A stretch of DNA of 64,000 nt from assembly GCA_022885665.1 (NCBI GenBank), contig JAGQDJ010000191.1, positions 35,654-99,653 on the forward strand, in the 5' to 3' direction. Source of the stretch: Triops longicaudatus (lineage: Eukaryota; Arthropoda; Branchiopoda; Notostraca; Triopsidae). Both the position numbers and the translations under genes were made by a program. Positions within the stretch are counted from its first letter, which is position 1; each line of letters begins with the position of its first letter. Under the pieces are notes generated by a model. It made no database searches. It saw only the letters and a list, made by a program, of their open reading frames with translations, and was not told where the DNA came from. Shown one piece after another: positions 14,010 through 26,100 of this stretch.

Positions 14010-14752
14010 CCGGCCGTTGTCTGTAAAACCGTTGTACTGGATGTGAATAGTGCACAGAACTTGTAAATACAACTATCAAACACAACTTCAGAACAACGTA
14101 ACTAAGTTAATTTTTTCTAAGATTTTTTTTGAATCCCTTGTGAAAAAAATACTGAGAATTTAACGTGCGATAAGCTTTATGCAAGCAGAAGAAATTAGCC
14201 AAACCTTGGTAGTGTGACCACAAGTAAAACTGACTAACAAAATATTAGTTAAAGTGTTATTGGTTATTCTTCCAGCTTGTGTTGCTCTTTATTAGTGTTT
14301 CAGGGAATTCAACAGTTTGAAAATTGTCCATCTATAAATATCCTCCGTGAAGCTACAAAAATACGAATTCGGCATTTAGCATGACAGCGCGTTAATATTA
14401 CACATTTTATTAAAACTCCATAAGAGGATTTTCTATAAACCTTGTTTTGTTTTAACCCTAAAATGGATTATTTCAACCGTTTCAACCCGGGTGACTTGAA
14501 TGCCCTAGAAACGCGAAAATGCGCGTCCATCCGCCACGGTATAATGACAGGCTTGGAAAAACTACACCACCATGATGGTAATGACAAGGTTCCCTTACTA
14601 AAATAATAACTATATTCCGAAAAATTTACCAAGTGTGCAAAGCTTCCGCCGTTTTCTGAAACAAATATCCGAATTAGTTTGGGTTTGAGAGCACAAAGGG
14701 GGAAAAACCCACAAAAACTTGAGCTGGGGCCATCTAATTGAACACGCAGAGC

Positions 14753-14769
14753 CACACACACACACACAC
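14753..14769. repeat. CA dinucleotide microsatellite
   Basis: An uninterrupted CA run of about eight units in intergenic DNA. Confidence 0.9.
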
Positions 14770-16177
14770 TATCACCCCTTTATCTTCTGTTTTTGGGGGG
14801 CACCGAGCCAAAGTACCCATAAATTTCTGTGAAGACATTAAAGTGCCAGACCAAGTACTTGAAAAACGTTTTAGCAATTGACAGTATGCACCAAAAAACT
14901 ACGAACATTACTGTCTTATTGCTGTGTGTTCTGTGTAGAGACGGGTGGAAAATTTCTGTTTTTCACAAGAAAAAAAAAGAAAAAAACTTTAAGGGTAATA
15001 GTAAACCTAGTAACCTAATCATGGCTTCTCCCAAATTGGTGGTCGGGATAGAAGTTCTTCCTGTTTTTTCTCCCATTTTTTGTGCTAAGCAGGCAAATGT
15101 TGGCGAAAAAGGGGAGGTACCACGCATTTCTAACAAGTCGGCGCATTGCTGTCGTCGACAAACGGATCAAATAGCGAAAGGCCAGGCGACGTCTGCTGCA
15201 CTGTCGCCTGTAATTAACGGTCTGCACTTCACGCACCCCCAAATTGGACCTAAAGACGCTGTGACTGGGTTTTCGGACTGAGAATTCTGGTTCGCTAACA
15301 CGTATTCAAATTCGCAAGTTAGATTGCTTAAGATTTCGAAAAATGGCGAAGGTTACGATTAAATATATTTATAAATAATTAAAAAAATTAAAAAATTCAC
15401 ATTTATTTACAAAATTACAAAAATGAGGGACGAAACTTTAAAGCAGTGAATAGAAATTTCGCAGAAATTTTCGGCAAAACTATGAAAGCACTTGATGTTA
15501 TTAATTTCTGAAGCAAATCCAGTACTCGACTACACATGGTCGTATCTATTCGAGCAAAGGACAAGCCAATTTTGGACTTGAATTCTTTTTTATTTGAGTC
15601 GAGTTCGATTAGGCGTTAATCACTATTTTCCAGTTTAGTCGAACGTAAGCTTCAAAAGCATTTTTTTTTAACGAAAAAATTGGTTGAAAAAGAAAGTACA
15701 GAAAGTTTTTTTTTAAAGGTGACGTAAAAGTCACTTGAATTGAAAATTTGACAAGTTCGACATGGCGCAACATTACGTAATACAAACATGCATGGAAACT
15801 GAGCTTATCTACCCTAAAATCTCACATTTCGTCGCTTGCTCTCTTTCCAGTGGAAGGAAGTCGTAAACGTACGAAAAAAGGCTTCTAACTCGCTTTTAAC
15901 TTCAATTGGACTTTGGATTCTCAGACAATAATCGAACTAATTTAGATATAAAAATTATAAAGTATGAATTGTATTTTAGTATATTTATTCTATATTACAT
16001 AAAATAAATTAGAGTTTCTTTTTAGCAATCTTTCGGCTACAAACGCGGGCCGTACAGAGTTGCTTAAATATAAAGAAAAAGCGTCTGAACTAACGAAAAT
16101 TGGATAAAACATTTTTTTCTGGTCTTTAAGGTTCGTTATAGAAATACTGGATACTTGCATATAAACTTTGAAATATA

Positions 16178-16352
16178 CAGTAGTATCTCATTGCAATGAA
16201 ACTTTTATAACAAACTGTTCGCTATAATTGACGTGTTGGAAGATTCTAAGTTGTGCAAATGGGCAGAAAAGCGTTCGATAGAACGAAACTCAGATACAGC
16301 GAACAGTTTTTAATTTCGGAACGTTCTTTACAACGAAACTCTTTTGTATTGA
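16178..16352. mobile_element. Possible decayed pogo-like non-autonomous element
   Basis: Begins TA-CAGTAGTATCTCA and contains several TTATAAC, ACGAAACT and GTTCGAT-type segments. The right end, ACAACGAAACTC, is a weak inverted match to the left end. It resembles the better-preserved copies near 45724 and 52704. The boundaries are approximate, and no coding sequence remains. Confidence 0.35.
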
Positions 16353-18055
16353 ATATACTTATTAAAAGAAATGTATCTAAAACATGAAAAAATATACATT
16401 TGTGGAAATAAACTTACTAAGAATATACTTGAATACAGAAACGAAATTGTCGATTGACTCAAATATAAAAAAGTTTCCATGAAAAAGTGTTTAGCTTTAA
16501 AGAGATAATTTGTCAATAAAATAGGAATAAATTCGGCAATAGGTTGTGCCTACGATGGTAGACAATTAAAAAAGCAATAATTACTTTGCATAGCTGACTT
16601 TGAATTGAGCGCATGCGCTACTTTCTTGTTCATAGAACAGAATAACTTGTAACAGAATAATTTCAAATATGGTTAGCAACGTTTCGCGAAAAGGCATATT
16701 TCATTCTCGGGTCAAGATGGTTCTATAGCTGAAATGTTGTACGGTGGTGTCCATCAGACTGAGAGGTTTTATGTATCTATTGCCGCAGCCGGAAAGCGAA
16801 AAACGTTTTGTTAGGGAGTTGCAATGGTTTTTAGACACGCTGTAGTCAAACAGTCTTGAACACTTTTTAAAATGACCTTAACTTTTCCCCAAAGTTTATG
16901 GCAGGGGGAGAAATTGTTACATTCTTCGGTGTCTTCTTCATCTTTTCGTCCTTCTTGTTCAGTAGTTTAGACAAACAGGCGGAGTCAGGCATTAGCTTTC
17001 ATATACAAACTGTCACGCTGTGTGAACGTCGGCACATTCTCGCTTATATGCGGGTTTTTAACCTATTTCACTGTACTACAGCTCCAAGGGAAGGAAACAA
17101 GAACATAACTTAAAGACTTTTTTTTTCTTAGAAGGAGGAGCAGGAAGATATGGAAGAAGCGGAAAAAATAAGCTTCCCGAGTTTTTTTTTTATATTGCAG
17201 AGGCAAAAATTTTAATTTGACCCGTTTTTTAAGGCAAGTTTGAAGGTTGTCCCCTAAGGGATTGTCAGACTACTTATAACCTTTTTCTCCAAAGGCAAAA
17301 GGGAAAGACAAATGTGCCCCGTTTTCAGCAAAGAGGAATCTGAAACGACATTTTATGGTCCTGAGGAGGGGTCTGCACTGTCGCCCATATAAGAAACATG
17401 GGGACTGGCGCCTATGCAAGGTGCCAGCTTTTTTGGGGGCTCCGGACGGAGGGTTGGGTGATTAGACATGTTGCCCTCCTTCAAGCTTCTTATTTGCATA
17501 AATTCACTTCCAATTCAAACATTGGGAAAGTTGGCCAAATTTCTTTATATTTCTTGCCACAGGCTATTTTCTTCTCCATTTGGTTATTTTTGTTTAAATC
17601 CTGCCCTCAACGAATTCGAAATTGTTTGAAAAGCGCGTTTAGTGCGTAAAATCTGCACGCAAAAAAGAACTACAATTTCTTCCGAAGAGTTACTAGAAAT
17701 TTTGACTTACCTGTTCGCCGTGGAAGGAAAAGAAACCACAAGATGGCGTTTGCTGCTCGTGTGATATCAAGATAACGTTTGAAATCACCAAACGGCGTTC
17801 AATACATGGAAAAATACTGAAGAGAGATGTTACTGAAAGCTTGCATTATATACAATAGCCTTTGGTTTGTATACCGCTAAAAAGAACAATCCAACTGGGG
17901 TCAGCAGGCAGTCCGGAAGTCTTGGGAGGGCTCAAAGTTAGGTCAAAAGGCCGCGAGGCTTGGTACTTCAGTCGTTTCCTTCTGTGTATAAAGTAAGCCC
18001 AGAAGCAATGAAGCTATATAACCCGTTTAACAGTCGGCTGTGACAACGGGTAGTG

Positions 18056-18068
18056 TGACCTTTGACCT
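18056..18068 (-). promoter_or_regulatory. DR1-type nuclear receptor element
   Basis: TGACCTTTGACCT. On the minus strand this reads AGGTCA-A-AGGTCA, a perfect direct repeat with 1-nt spacing, the binding preference of RXR/USP and HNF4-class receptors. No gene lies within 2 kb, so function is unproven. Confidence 0.35.
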
Positions 18069-20115
18069 AACCTTGGAGGAAACGGCGCCCCAGATGATCG
18101 AGCACGTGACTGTCGCGAAGCGACAAACTGCAGATCCGTTTTTAAATTCGACCCTCGACTAGCGTTTATGCATATTGTTGTAATGTTCCGGCGTCAGGCC
18201 GTCCCTTTACTCCCTCATTAGTATCATCCGTCATTACTGACATCCTAAAACAAACCACGCCATGCGTACAAAACTGTTTCCTAAAGCTGCATAAATACCC
18301 CAAAATTTGGATTTTTTTGGTTTACATGCCAATATATCTGAATATCTACATTCTTTAAAGTTTTGAGAAGTTGCCTAATTTTAATATTACAATATTTTTC
18401 AGATTCGAGTAAATTATCTTAATTTTAGGCACTTCAAAGCACTAAATGTTGAAAACGCTTTTATAATATCATCCAAACTCATTGTTCATAACCATTTTGA
18501 AAACTGTTCGATTTTCCGCTTCTTACGCCGTTATACCTCCTCTTGCGCGGGCAACACCCTATCTCTTATAATGCCTGTATATGCACAGTCTTCCGATTAC
18601 GCGGTACACATTGAACTTCGTGCCTTACCTGGGTAAATTACCGAATATTTGGAACCCATGTAAGGGTAATATAGAAGGTAAAGTGAAACCAAATTTTAAA
18701 TCAGAACAGGAATTCACCACGAAAATTTTACAACTTTTTATTATTTTTTGTCTTTTCATATTTTTCAAATCCGCTCACAATACTAAGATGGCTATAGGAA
18801 TAAAAAATCAAGTCGTTTACAGCTTATGAAACCACACTTGATAACACCCCGCCTTCAACCTATGCAAATTAAACGCCTAATTACCTACAGAAGAGTGTGA
18901 AAACAAAAAAGAGGGCAACATTATTTTTTATACAAAAAAGAAAAGTTTTTAAAGCGTGTCGCTTTTTTGTTTGAATTCTTCACATGGGGGGAAGGAGTCA
19001 ATTTCCAGGGCATTAACCAAAACCTCGGCCAAACTCAAAAAACACATTGAGTTGTACACGAATTTCCATAAGCAACAAAGAAATTCCAAACCTAACCACA
19101 CGCATTTTTTTTAGCAAATCAGTACCCCCCAAGTTTCACTCGTTTGAAATATCCCCGAAAACGCAACAATGCTTCTTTTTTTTTTACTGTTTTCTCCCTT
19201 CTCGGGTATACGGATGACTGACAGTGTTATCTTATGCCCCGTGGGAAGGCTCTTCACCGCTTTCTTGGGTTTTTGCACAGAATCATTCACACGCGTTACT
19301 CCCAGCCATTCCTACCATTTTTTAATTCATAGCCTAAACTACTTCAAGGGCTTTTTGCCAAGTTCGAAATCTCACCTAATGCATATCTAAATCCACCGTG
19401 CTAATAAACGGAACCTAGAATTATGTTTCTGACGTTACGAAAGATAAACTGCAAGGAAAAGATTCCCTAACCCTTTTTATGTCTTGGACTACTATTGGAC
19501 CTACAGAAAAAGAGCCATAATATTTGAACCTGACACCCTTTTACAAATATGGGACAAAAAATAAATCCAAAGCTCTGACAGTATTTTTTTTGCGTAGCAC
19601 GGGAAGATATTTACAAAAGTTTGCATGTCCGCAGCTCATAATTCGTCTCTTTGTCTTCGTCCCTTAAAACAACGTTCTTCTTCCGTTGATTATTAGTTTA
19701 CTTTTTGCACCGAAATCCTCTTCACTTTTAGCTTCTAAAAAGATTGTTGCTACTATTTTGGCTGGCAAACAGAAAAGAACAAAAAATATCTAGAAAGGCA
19801 CGAGTCACTGGAAACACTTTTTTCTTATTCAGAAAAAGAAGGTGAAAATGCTGTCAAGTCGAATCCCTAAATATGATATCAAATGGGTTGTTTAAAGTTA
19901 CCTAAAGATTCTGACTCGCTAAACTAGGTGGTGTAGCTTCTTTCTTTTGCTTTAAATTATCACAAAGTATAACTCAAAGCTAAGTTAAATCGTCGACTTT
20001 CGCTGTCCTGTCCCCTTCACAAAATACTAAAAAAAAAGAACAGAATATCTCGACTCAACCTTACTTAAATTCTCCATATTTTTAACTGCCTCTAAAACGG
20101 CTTCAGCTTTTAACC

Positions 20116-23100
20116 TTACTCTTGCTTTCTCCCCGAGGCCGTCACCGTCTCGTCAGTAAAGCTCTGTGAGCGCACACGCCCTCGACGAGGAACAGGCAAG
20201 TTTGGCTTGGGGGCGTGGTTACTCTCAACCATTTTTGGCTGGCTTTGGGCACCACCCGAGTTGAAACGAATACGTCCTGAGCCTACACGCTTAGGAGGTT
20301 GCTGTTGCCATTGCTTTGCGTCAACCAGGGACTCGGATTCCGAGCGCACTCTTCGGTTCTGGGGGCGGGGTCGGTTGTATTCAGGCCGGAGTACCCTGAA
20401 ATCGTCAATGGTCTTGAACTTGGAGAGGTATTCTTGCAACTTGGGTTCGACTGATAGCTTATGACTGTTTTTGTAGTACTTCTTAAAGGCCCAGAACTTC
20501 TCCAAACCGTACAATTGTCCTACAATTACAAAAATTTATTAGAATCTTCCGTTTCAAGATTTTAACAAAAATGTTTAAGAAAAGAAAATGAAGAAAAAGA
20601 CCAGAACTATAAACAAGTGACGGAGTCAAAGAAAAAATAAATAAAAAGGTAAAAAAGAAAGAAATTTAATCTTGAAAAATTTCAAGCGAAGGAAGTAGAA
20701 ACGTAAAAATACGAAAAAAAAAGAAAATCGATGGCAAAATCTAATAATTTTCGCATACCACTTTCATAGTCACGAACGGTTTCTTCTTGGAACACTTGGT
20801 AGATATCAGGGCGGAATCTCCTTTCCAAACCGTAGCTAAAGTAACGGAATAGACATTCTGCGCCGTAGCGGTAGCCTTCAGCGGCATCTTCCAGTGCGAG
20901 CTTGCGGAATTCCTCGAACATCTTGCGGTTGAAGTTCTCGCGCAAGAAAAACGACCAGAAACGGAAAAGCGTATTCATTTCTTGTGACTGTCCTACTCCT
21001 AACCGCTTTCGTTCTATAAAAGTAGACACGTTAATAAACGAAAAATTTATATTAAGTTCCAAGATAAACCTTTTAGGCATCGAGCGTGGTACTTCGTGTA
21101 CACTTGTTGGGTGAAGCCGTTTTCCTTGAGCAAAGTATGAGAAGGATGCTGGAACGCAGGTAAGGACTGTGGGGTCGAACCCGAATTGGAACCCAAACTA
21201 CTCGACAATTGTCCTTCCACTGGACTCGTACCACTCCTGTAATTTAAAAAAAAAATTAATAGCCTTAATCAGTTAAAAAATTTATACAGACAAAATAACA
21301 CAAAATAAAAAACAAAATCGAAACTGAAGACAAAGAACAAATAGAATTAGGAGCAAAAGGTCGAAGAACTGCTAACACAACTATTAAGAATATAAAACCA
21401 ATTAAACAATAAAAATAAACAAATATTAAAAATCCAAACAAATAAATAAAAAATAAGATAATAAAAAATCATTAGATCTCGTACCCGACTGAAGTGGTTC
21501 TAGGACGGTGTTCCCTAACATCCATGATCCAGCCGACGTGGGCTTCGACGGGTGGGTTATCCGAATGCCTGGTTTTCCGTTTCCGGGGCGTTTGCTCATC
21601 AGGTGGCAGAGATGCTTTAGTGACTGGATAAAAGCGTGGCACAGTGGGCGGGGCAGCTCGTCGGGGCTTGCCGCTGCGGCCTCGGTTAGCCGACGGTGGG
21701 CGTGGCATTTCTTTTGGTGCTGATGTGGACATGGCCGTTGTGTTCAAAGACGGCGGTGGAGGAGGCGGGGCATCTCGGTTGAGCGACTTCTGGGATTTGG
21801 GGGCCATTTTGTCAAAATCTTCCCTCGAGATGAGGTTGACGGTCTTGAACGATCCAACACTCGGAGCAGACTATTGAAAAAAAAAAAACGAATTCGTTAT
21901 TTAATTAATTTAATTTCATCATTCTAATTTAAGTTCTTTAAACTAACACTTGTTACGATAATACACATGTCAATTCTTTAGTTCATTCTACATTACTAGG
22001 CAAAATTTAGTACACAAAACGGAAAATTTCCAAACAGTAATAAAAATAAAATTAAAAAAACAATAAAAAACAAAAAAATAGTTAAAATAATTAAAAAATT
22101 TTAGGAGAGAATGTCAAACATAAATTAAATGTTAACGTAAATTTTTTCCACACATTGACTGAAAACTATTATAGATGGACTAAAGAGACACAGTAAGATG
22201 GTTATGAAATTTAAAGTTACCCATTCGTAATCGCCCCACAAATCTCGCTCGTAATACTGCAACCCATCGTTGATTTCAGAGGCCAATTCTTGCGTCATTT
22301 TCACACGCGTGGTCCAATCACCCGTTCGATCGTAGCCTTCATGTTTGGGTGGACGAGGCGGTGCTACGGGCGTTTGGGTGACGATGAGAATCTTGTTGAT
22401 TTCGTGGTCGCTCAGTTCTTCGTAATCTGAGTCGTCGGACCATTCCGAGAAGGTATTTTGCTTGACTGCCGGTACTGCGGCTTCCAATTCTTCGTCAAAC
22501 TGGAAATCGAGCTCTTCACGCTCTTCCCGGTCTTCGATCGTCACACGGGACGTTGTTCGTGACCGAGGACCGTTCTTCTCTTTCGCTCGTCGCTTCACTT
22601 CGGTCCAATGGTCCTCCTCAGTCTGTAAGCCGTTCATCACCAACTTTGCTGCCGGCTTTGGTTCACCTAAAGTAATTGAAAATATACACGTTTAGTAATA
22701 CCAAAATCAATTAAAAAAGCACTAAATAGTATACCAAACAAATGAAAAGAAGCTAGAAAGAGGCCAAACATTACCAACTAAAATTGATTGTTAAGATAAA
22801 TAAATAAAATAAATGTGCTCTCCATGGTCTAAAACAAGTTTAAACATTAAAACTCGTCTTTCCCAGCAAGAACTGTTTAATATCGGCAAATGTGCAACAA
22901 ACTTCCAATTACGTTGAAAATCTGTTTTCAAATATGCCTTTCAGGAAATTACACCGCATTTACATATAAATAAAGAAATAAAAAAAAATAATAATAAAAA
23001 AATCCACTAGAGTTCTTTTTAATTAGGAGAAAATAGAAAATCTAGTCATGTATTTTAAATAATACCTTTCTTTTCGTCTTTTGCGGCTTCTGCTGAGCCT

Positions 23101-26100
23101 GGAGTAGGTACGAATTCAGCTACGTTGGGGTTCATATTGTCTTTTTGGGTTTGAGGATCAGAGGAACTGCTGGTTTCAGCCGTCGTAGCACTAGTAGTCG
23201 TTGTAGTCGAAGATGACGTTGACCCTACATTAGGGACAATGAAAGGGACCAGGGAAGGCAGTCCCAGAGTCGACGAAGGTAAAATGGGCCATTTTTCGGG
23301 TTCTTTAACGGTTCGGACTTTGACGCCATCTTTGATTTCCAAAACTTGGGATTCTTGGAGTGCTTGGATCACGAGGTTCACGTCTTGCGTCAACGCTTGG
23401 ACACGATGGAACGACGCAATCAAGGATATCGACAAATAACCTTCGGCATCCATTTTACGCCGCAGGAAGAAGTCTCGTTGCAGATTTTCTTCACTGAAAT
23501 AATATTCTCTGCAAAAAAAAAGAACATGTTTCAATTTTCTCGTTTTTCTGATTATGAATTCAAACATTTCTTACCGCTACAAATTTCCAGATTTTTTAAA
23601 AATTTTCTTCTTGAATATTAAAGTTTTCAAATAAAATACGCGAAAGTATGGTAAAATGTTTAATATAATATACAAATATTTAATATGACTAGTTTTGGAC
23701 GAAATGCGGAAATACTTACACTTGCTTCCTAACAAAATCTTTAATAGCGGAATTACTATCCGGCGTCGGCGTAAATCCGTTAGCGTACGCGTAATAGGGT
23801 GTGGCAATGGGAGCTACGAAGGGCGTCACAAATGCAGAGTCTTGGCTGCCGTAGTCGGCAAGGTAGGCGGTAGGCATGACGGGGAACTCGATTCCATTGG
23901 CAGCAATCAAATCGGCTCCCAAATGTTCCGACGCGGGGCGGGAACGTCCTGGGTTGGAACGGTTACGAAGCCGATTCCTGTTGCGTGAGCTTCGCGAACT
24001 GCGAGTGTTCCTTGACGGTGCGCGATCGTTCATGGCTTCATTGCCGTTGCCATCTAAAAGAAAATATTATCATGAATAATAATCAATTTTTACATGTTGG
24101 GATATTCTAAATCCGTATTTTGAATTACTTCTTGCGTAGGTTTCTTAATTTAACTTGCTACATATTGTCACTAATTCAATTTGCTTTCAGTGTAGATTTA
24201 TAATGAGCAGCAGGTCAAGATAAATGTAATATATCGTAATATGGTAACGCGCCCTTTTAATTTACTGTGGTTTATACGATGCATTTACGACTAAAAAAGG
24301 CGACGCAAGACTATGAAGTTGACTTCTTAGTATACTTTCAATATTATGCTAATTTAACTTCTTTCTGCACTTTCAAGACGACTGGGAAGTAAACTTCTCA
24401 GTATACTTCGGAGTTGACTCGAAGTATACTTTCGAGATTAGGCGAAGTTAACTTTTTCTGTACTTTCAAGACGACTGCAAAGTGAACTTCGTAGTATACT
24501 TCCGAGACGATTGGGAAGGTGACTTTGAAGTATAGTTCCACTTCCTTCGAACTTCGAAAATGAACACGTGCTGCCTCACGCCTGCCGCCTGGTGGCCATA
24601 CCTCTCTCTATCCAATCTTCACCTTGGCAACAGTTTTCACTGTTGGCGCGCTGTCAAAACCCACGTCGCATGCTACAACGAACGAAACATAAATACTCCC
24701 AAAAATTCCCTAACTGCGCAACAGGTTTTCGTTACAAAACCTCATTTCCTTAACAGTATACAAAACTATTCCTAGTATATTATTATCTCACAGGCTCAAG
24801 CAAAGTTTCTCTATAAGCAACAAATTACAGATAAAAATTTTCCCTCAACAAAGACTTGTGCCTTTTGCTCAGAAGATAAGAAACGACGGTCCCATTCCTT
24901 ATCCGTACCGAAAAGACATTTGCTCTACTTTGAGCCAAACGAAAGTCGTCAGCTTTCTTGACAATGGCCATGTCAGCCAAACGCATAATTTCCTTGGCTG
25001 ACATAAAGCGAAAACTTGACGCGTGAACAGATCCACGCGCGAAAACGGCCAAACAAGCTATGCTACCTTTGCGGTTATTTTCCATTTCTCGAGGTTTGTT
25101 TTTCCCACGTTTGGGTAATTCAATGTCCATGGGCACCCAACGTGGTTTCGGTCCCTTTTTCTTCGTTTCTTGACTTTCTCGGTTTTCCTTGCCATCACGT
25201 GCTCCTCTTCCCGACGCAGCCATGGGCGATTTCTTCTTTTCATCCTTTTTGTTGCTCTGACTGCTGCTGAGGTTCTTTTGTTGTTGTTGTACTTGACTCG
25301 ACACGTTCTCGTCATCCGAGCTCACTATTTCACCTTCTTCCAACTCTTCCTGAATCACAGGCTCGCTCCAATCCAACCCTCCCGTCTTCGCTACCGCTTG
25401 ATCCTCTGAAGATTCTTTATCCGAGCTTTTACCAGTCGGCTTCTAAAAATTTACAACCAATTTAATAACAGACTCAACAACATTTAGTTTAACTACCTAA
25501 ATTACGTATGTAATTTAGGTAGTTTGCGTAATTGCGTAAAAATAAACTACTTAAATAAATTACTTAAATTTTAATCGTTCTTTTAGAATTGACTTAAACT
25601 TTCTTGAACTTGTCTAAGTCGAATAAACATTTTCGGTAAATTTCTTTTAAGCAACGTTAGAGGAATTAAATAAACAAAGTACAATTTTAGGAAATAATTG
25701 TGTCTTACATCAGCCATGGCAACCTCTCCTAAAGTGGGCCAGTCATTGACGTCACTGAAGTCGCTCGCCTAGAACAAATTGTATTAATACCAATTGCAAT
25801 ACTTGACAACGAATAACCGATGTATACCTTCACATTGATTTTCCTCTTATCCAGCGTAGAAGCCTTGACGATCGTCGCCTGAACGGGAGCAGAGGCCGTT
25901 TTCGCTGAAAACGAAGAAAATAGGTCAATCTTAAATTTTTTCCAATAACACTACTTAACTATCCGTCAAAATTTAAAGAAATACGTGAATATTTCAAGAA
26001 CACAAAATGGCGTCTAGATTGCCTGACCCCCTGAGAAATCCAACACGTGTTCTTTGCGTTTATCAACGACGTATTTCCCGCCTATCCAATCTCCTTTTTT

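Larger units (their letters stand above)
14010..20115. other. Six-kilobase gene-poor interval between HAND and LARP1
   Basis: No recognisable exon on either strand. HAND and LARP1 converge on this interval, so it holds the LARP1 3' UTR (left of 20116) and possibly distal regulatory DNA. It also contains a CA microsatellite, a possible pogo-like remnant near 16178, and a DR1-type hormone response element at 18056. The 150-codon ORF at 14829-15281 starts at GTG and has no domain. Confidence 0.5.

Noticed and set aside
14829..15281. 150-codon plus-strand ORF
   Set aside because: Starts at GTG, contains a long lysine-rich run from a purine tract, and has no domain or splice context.
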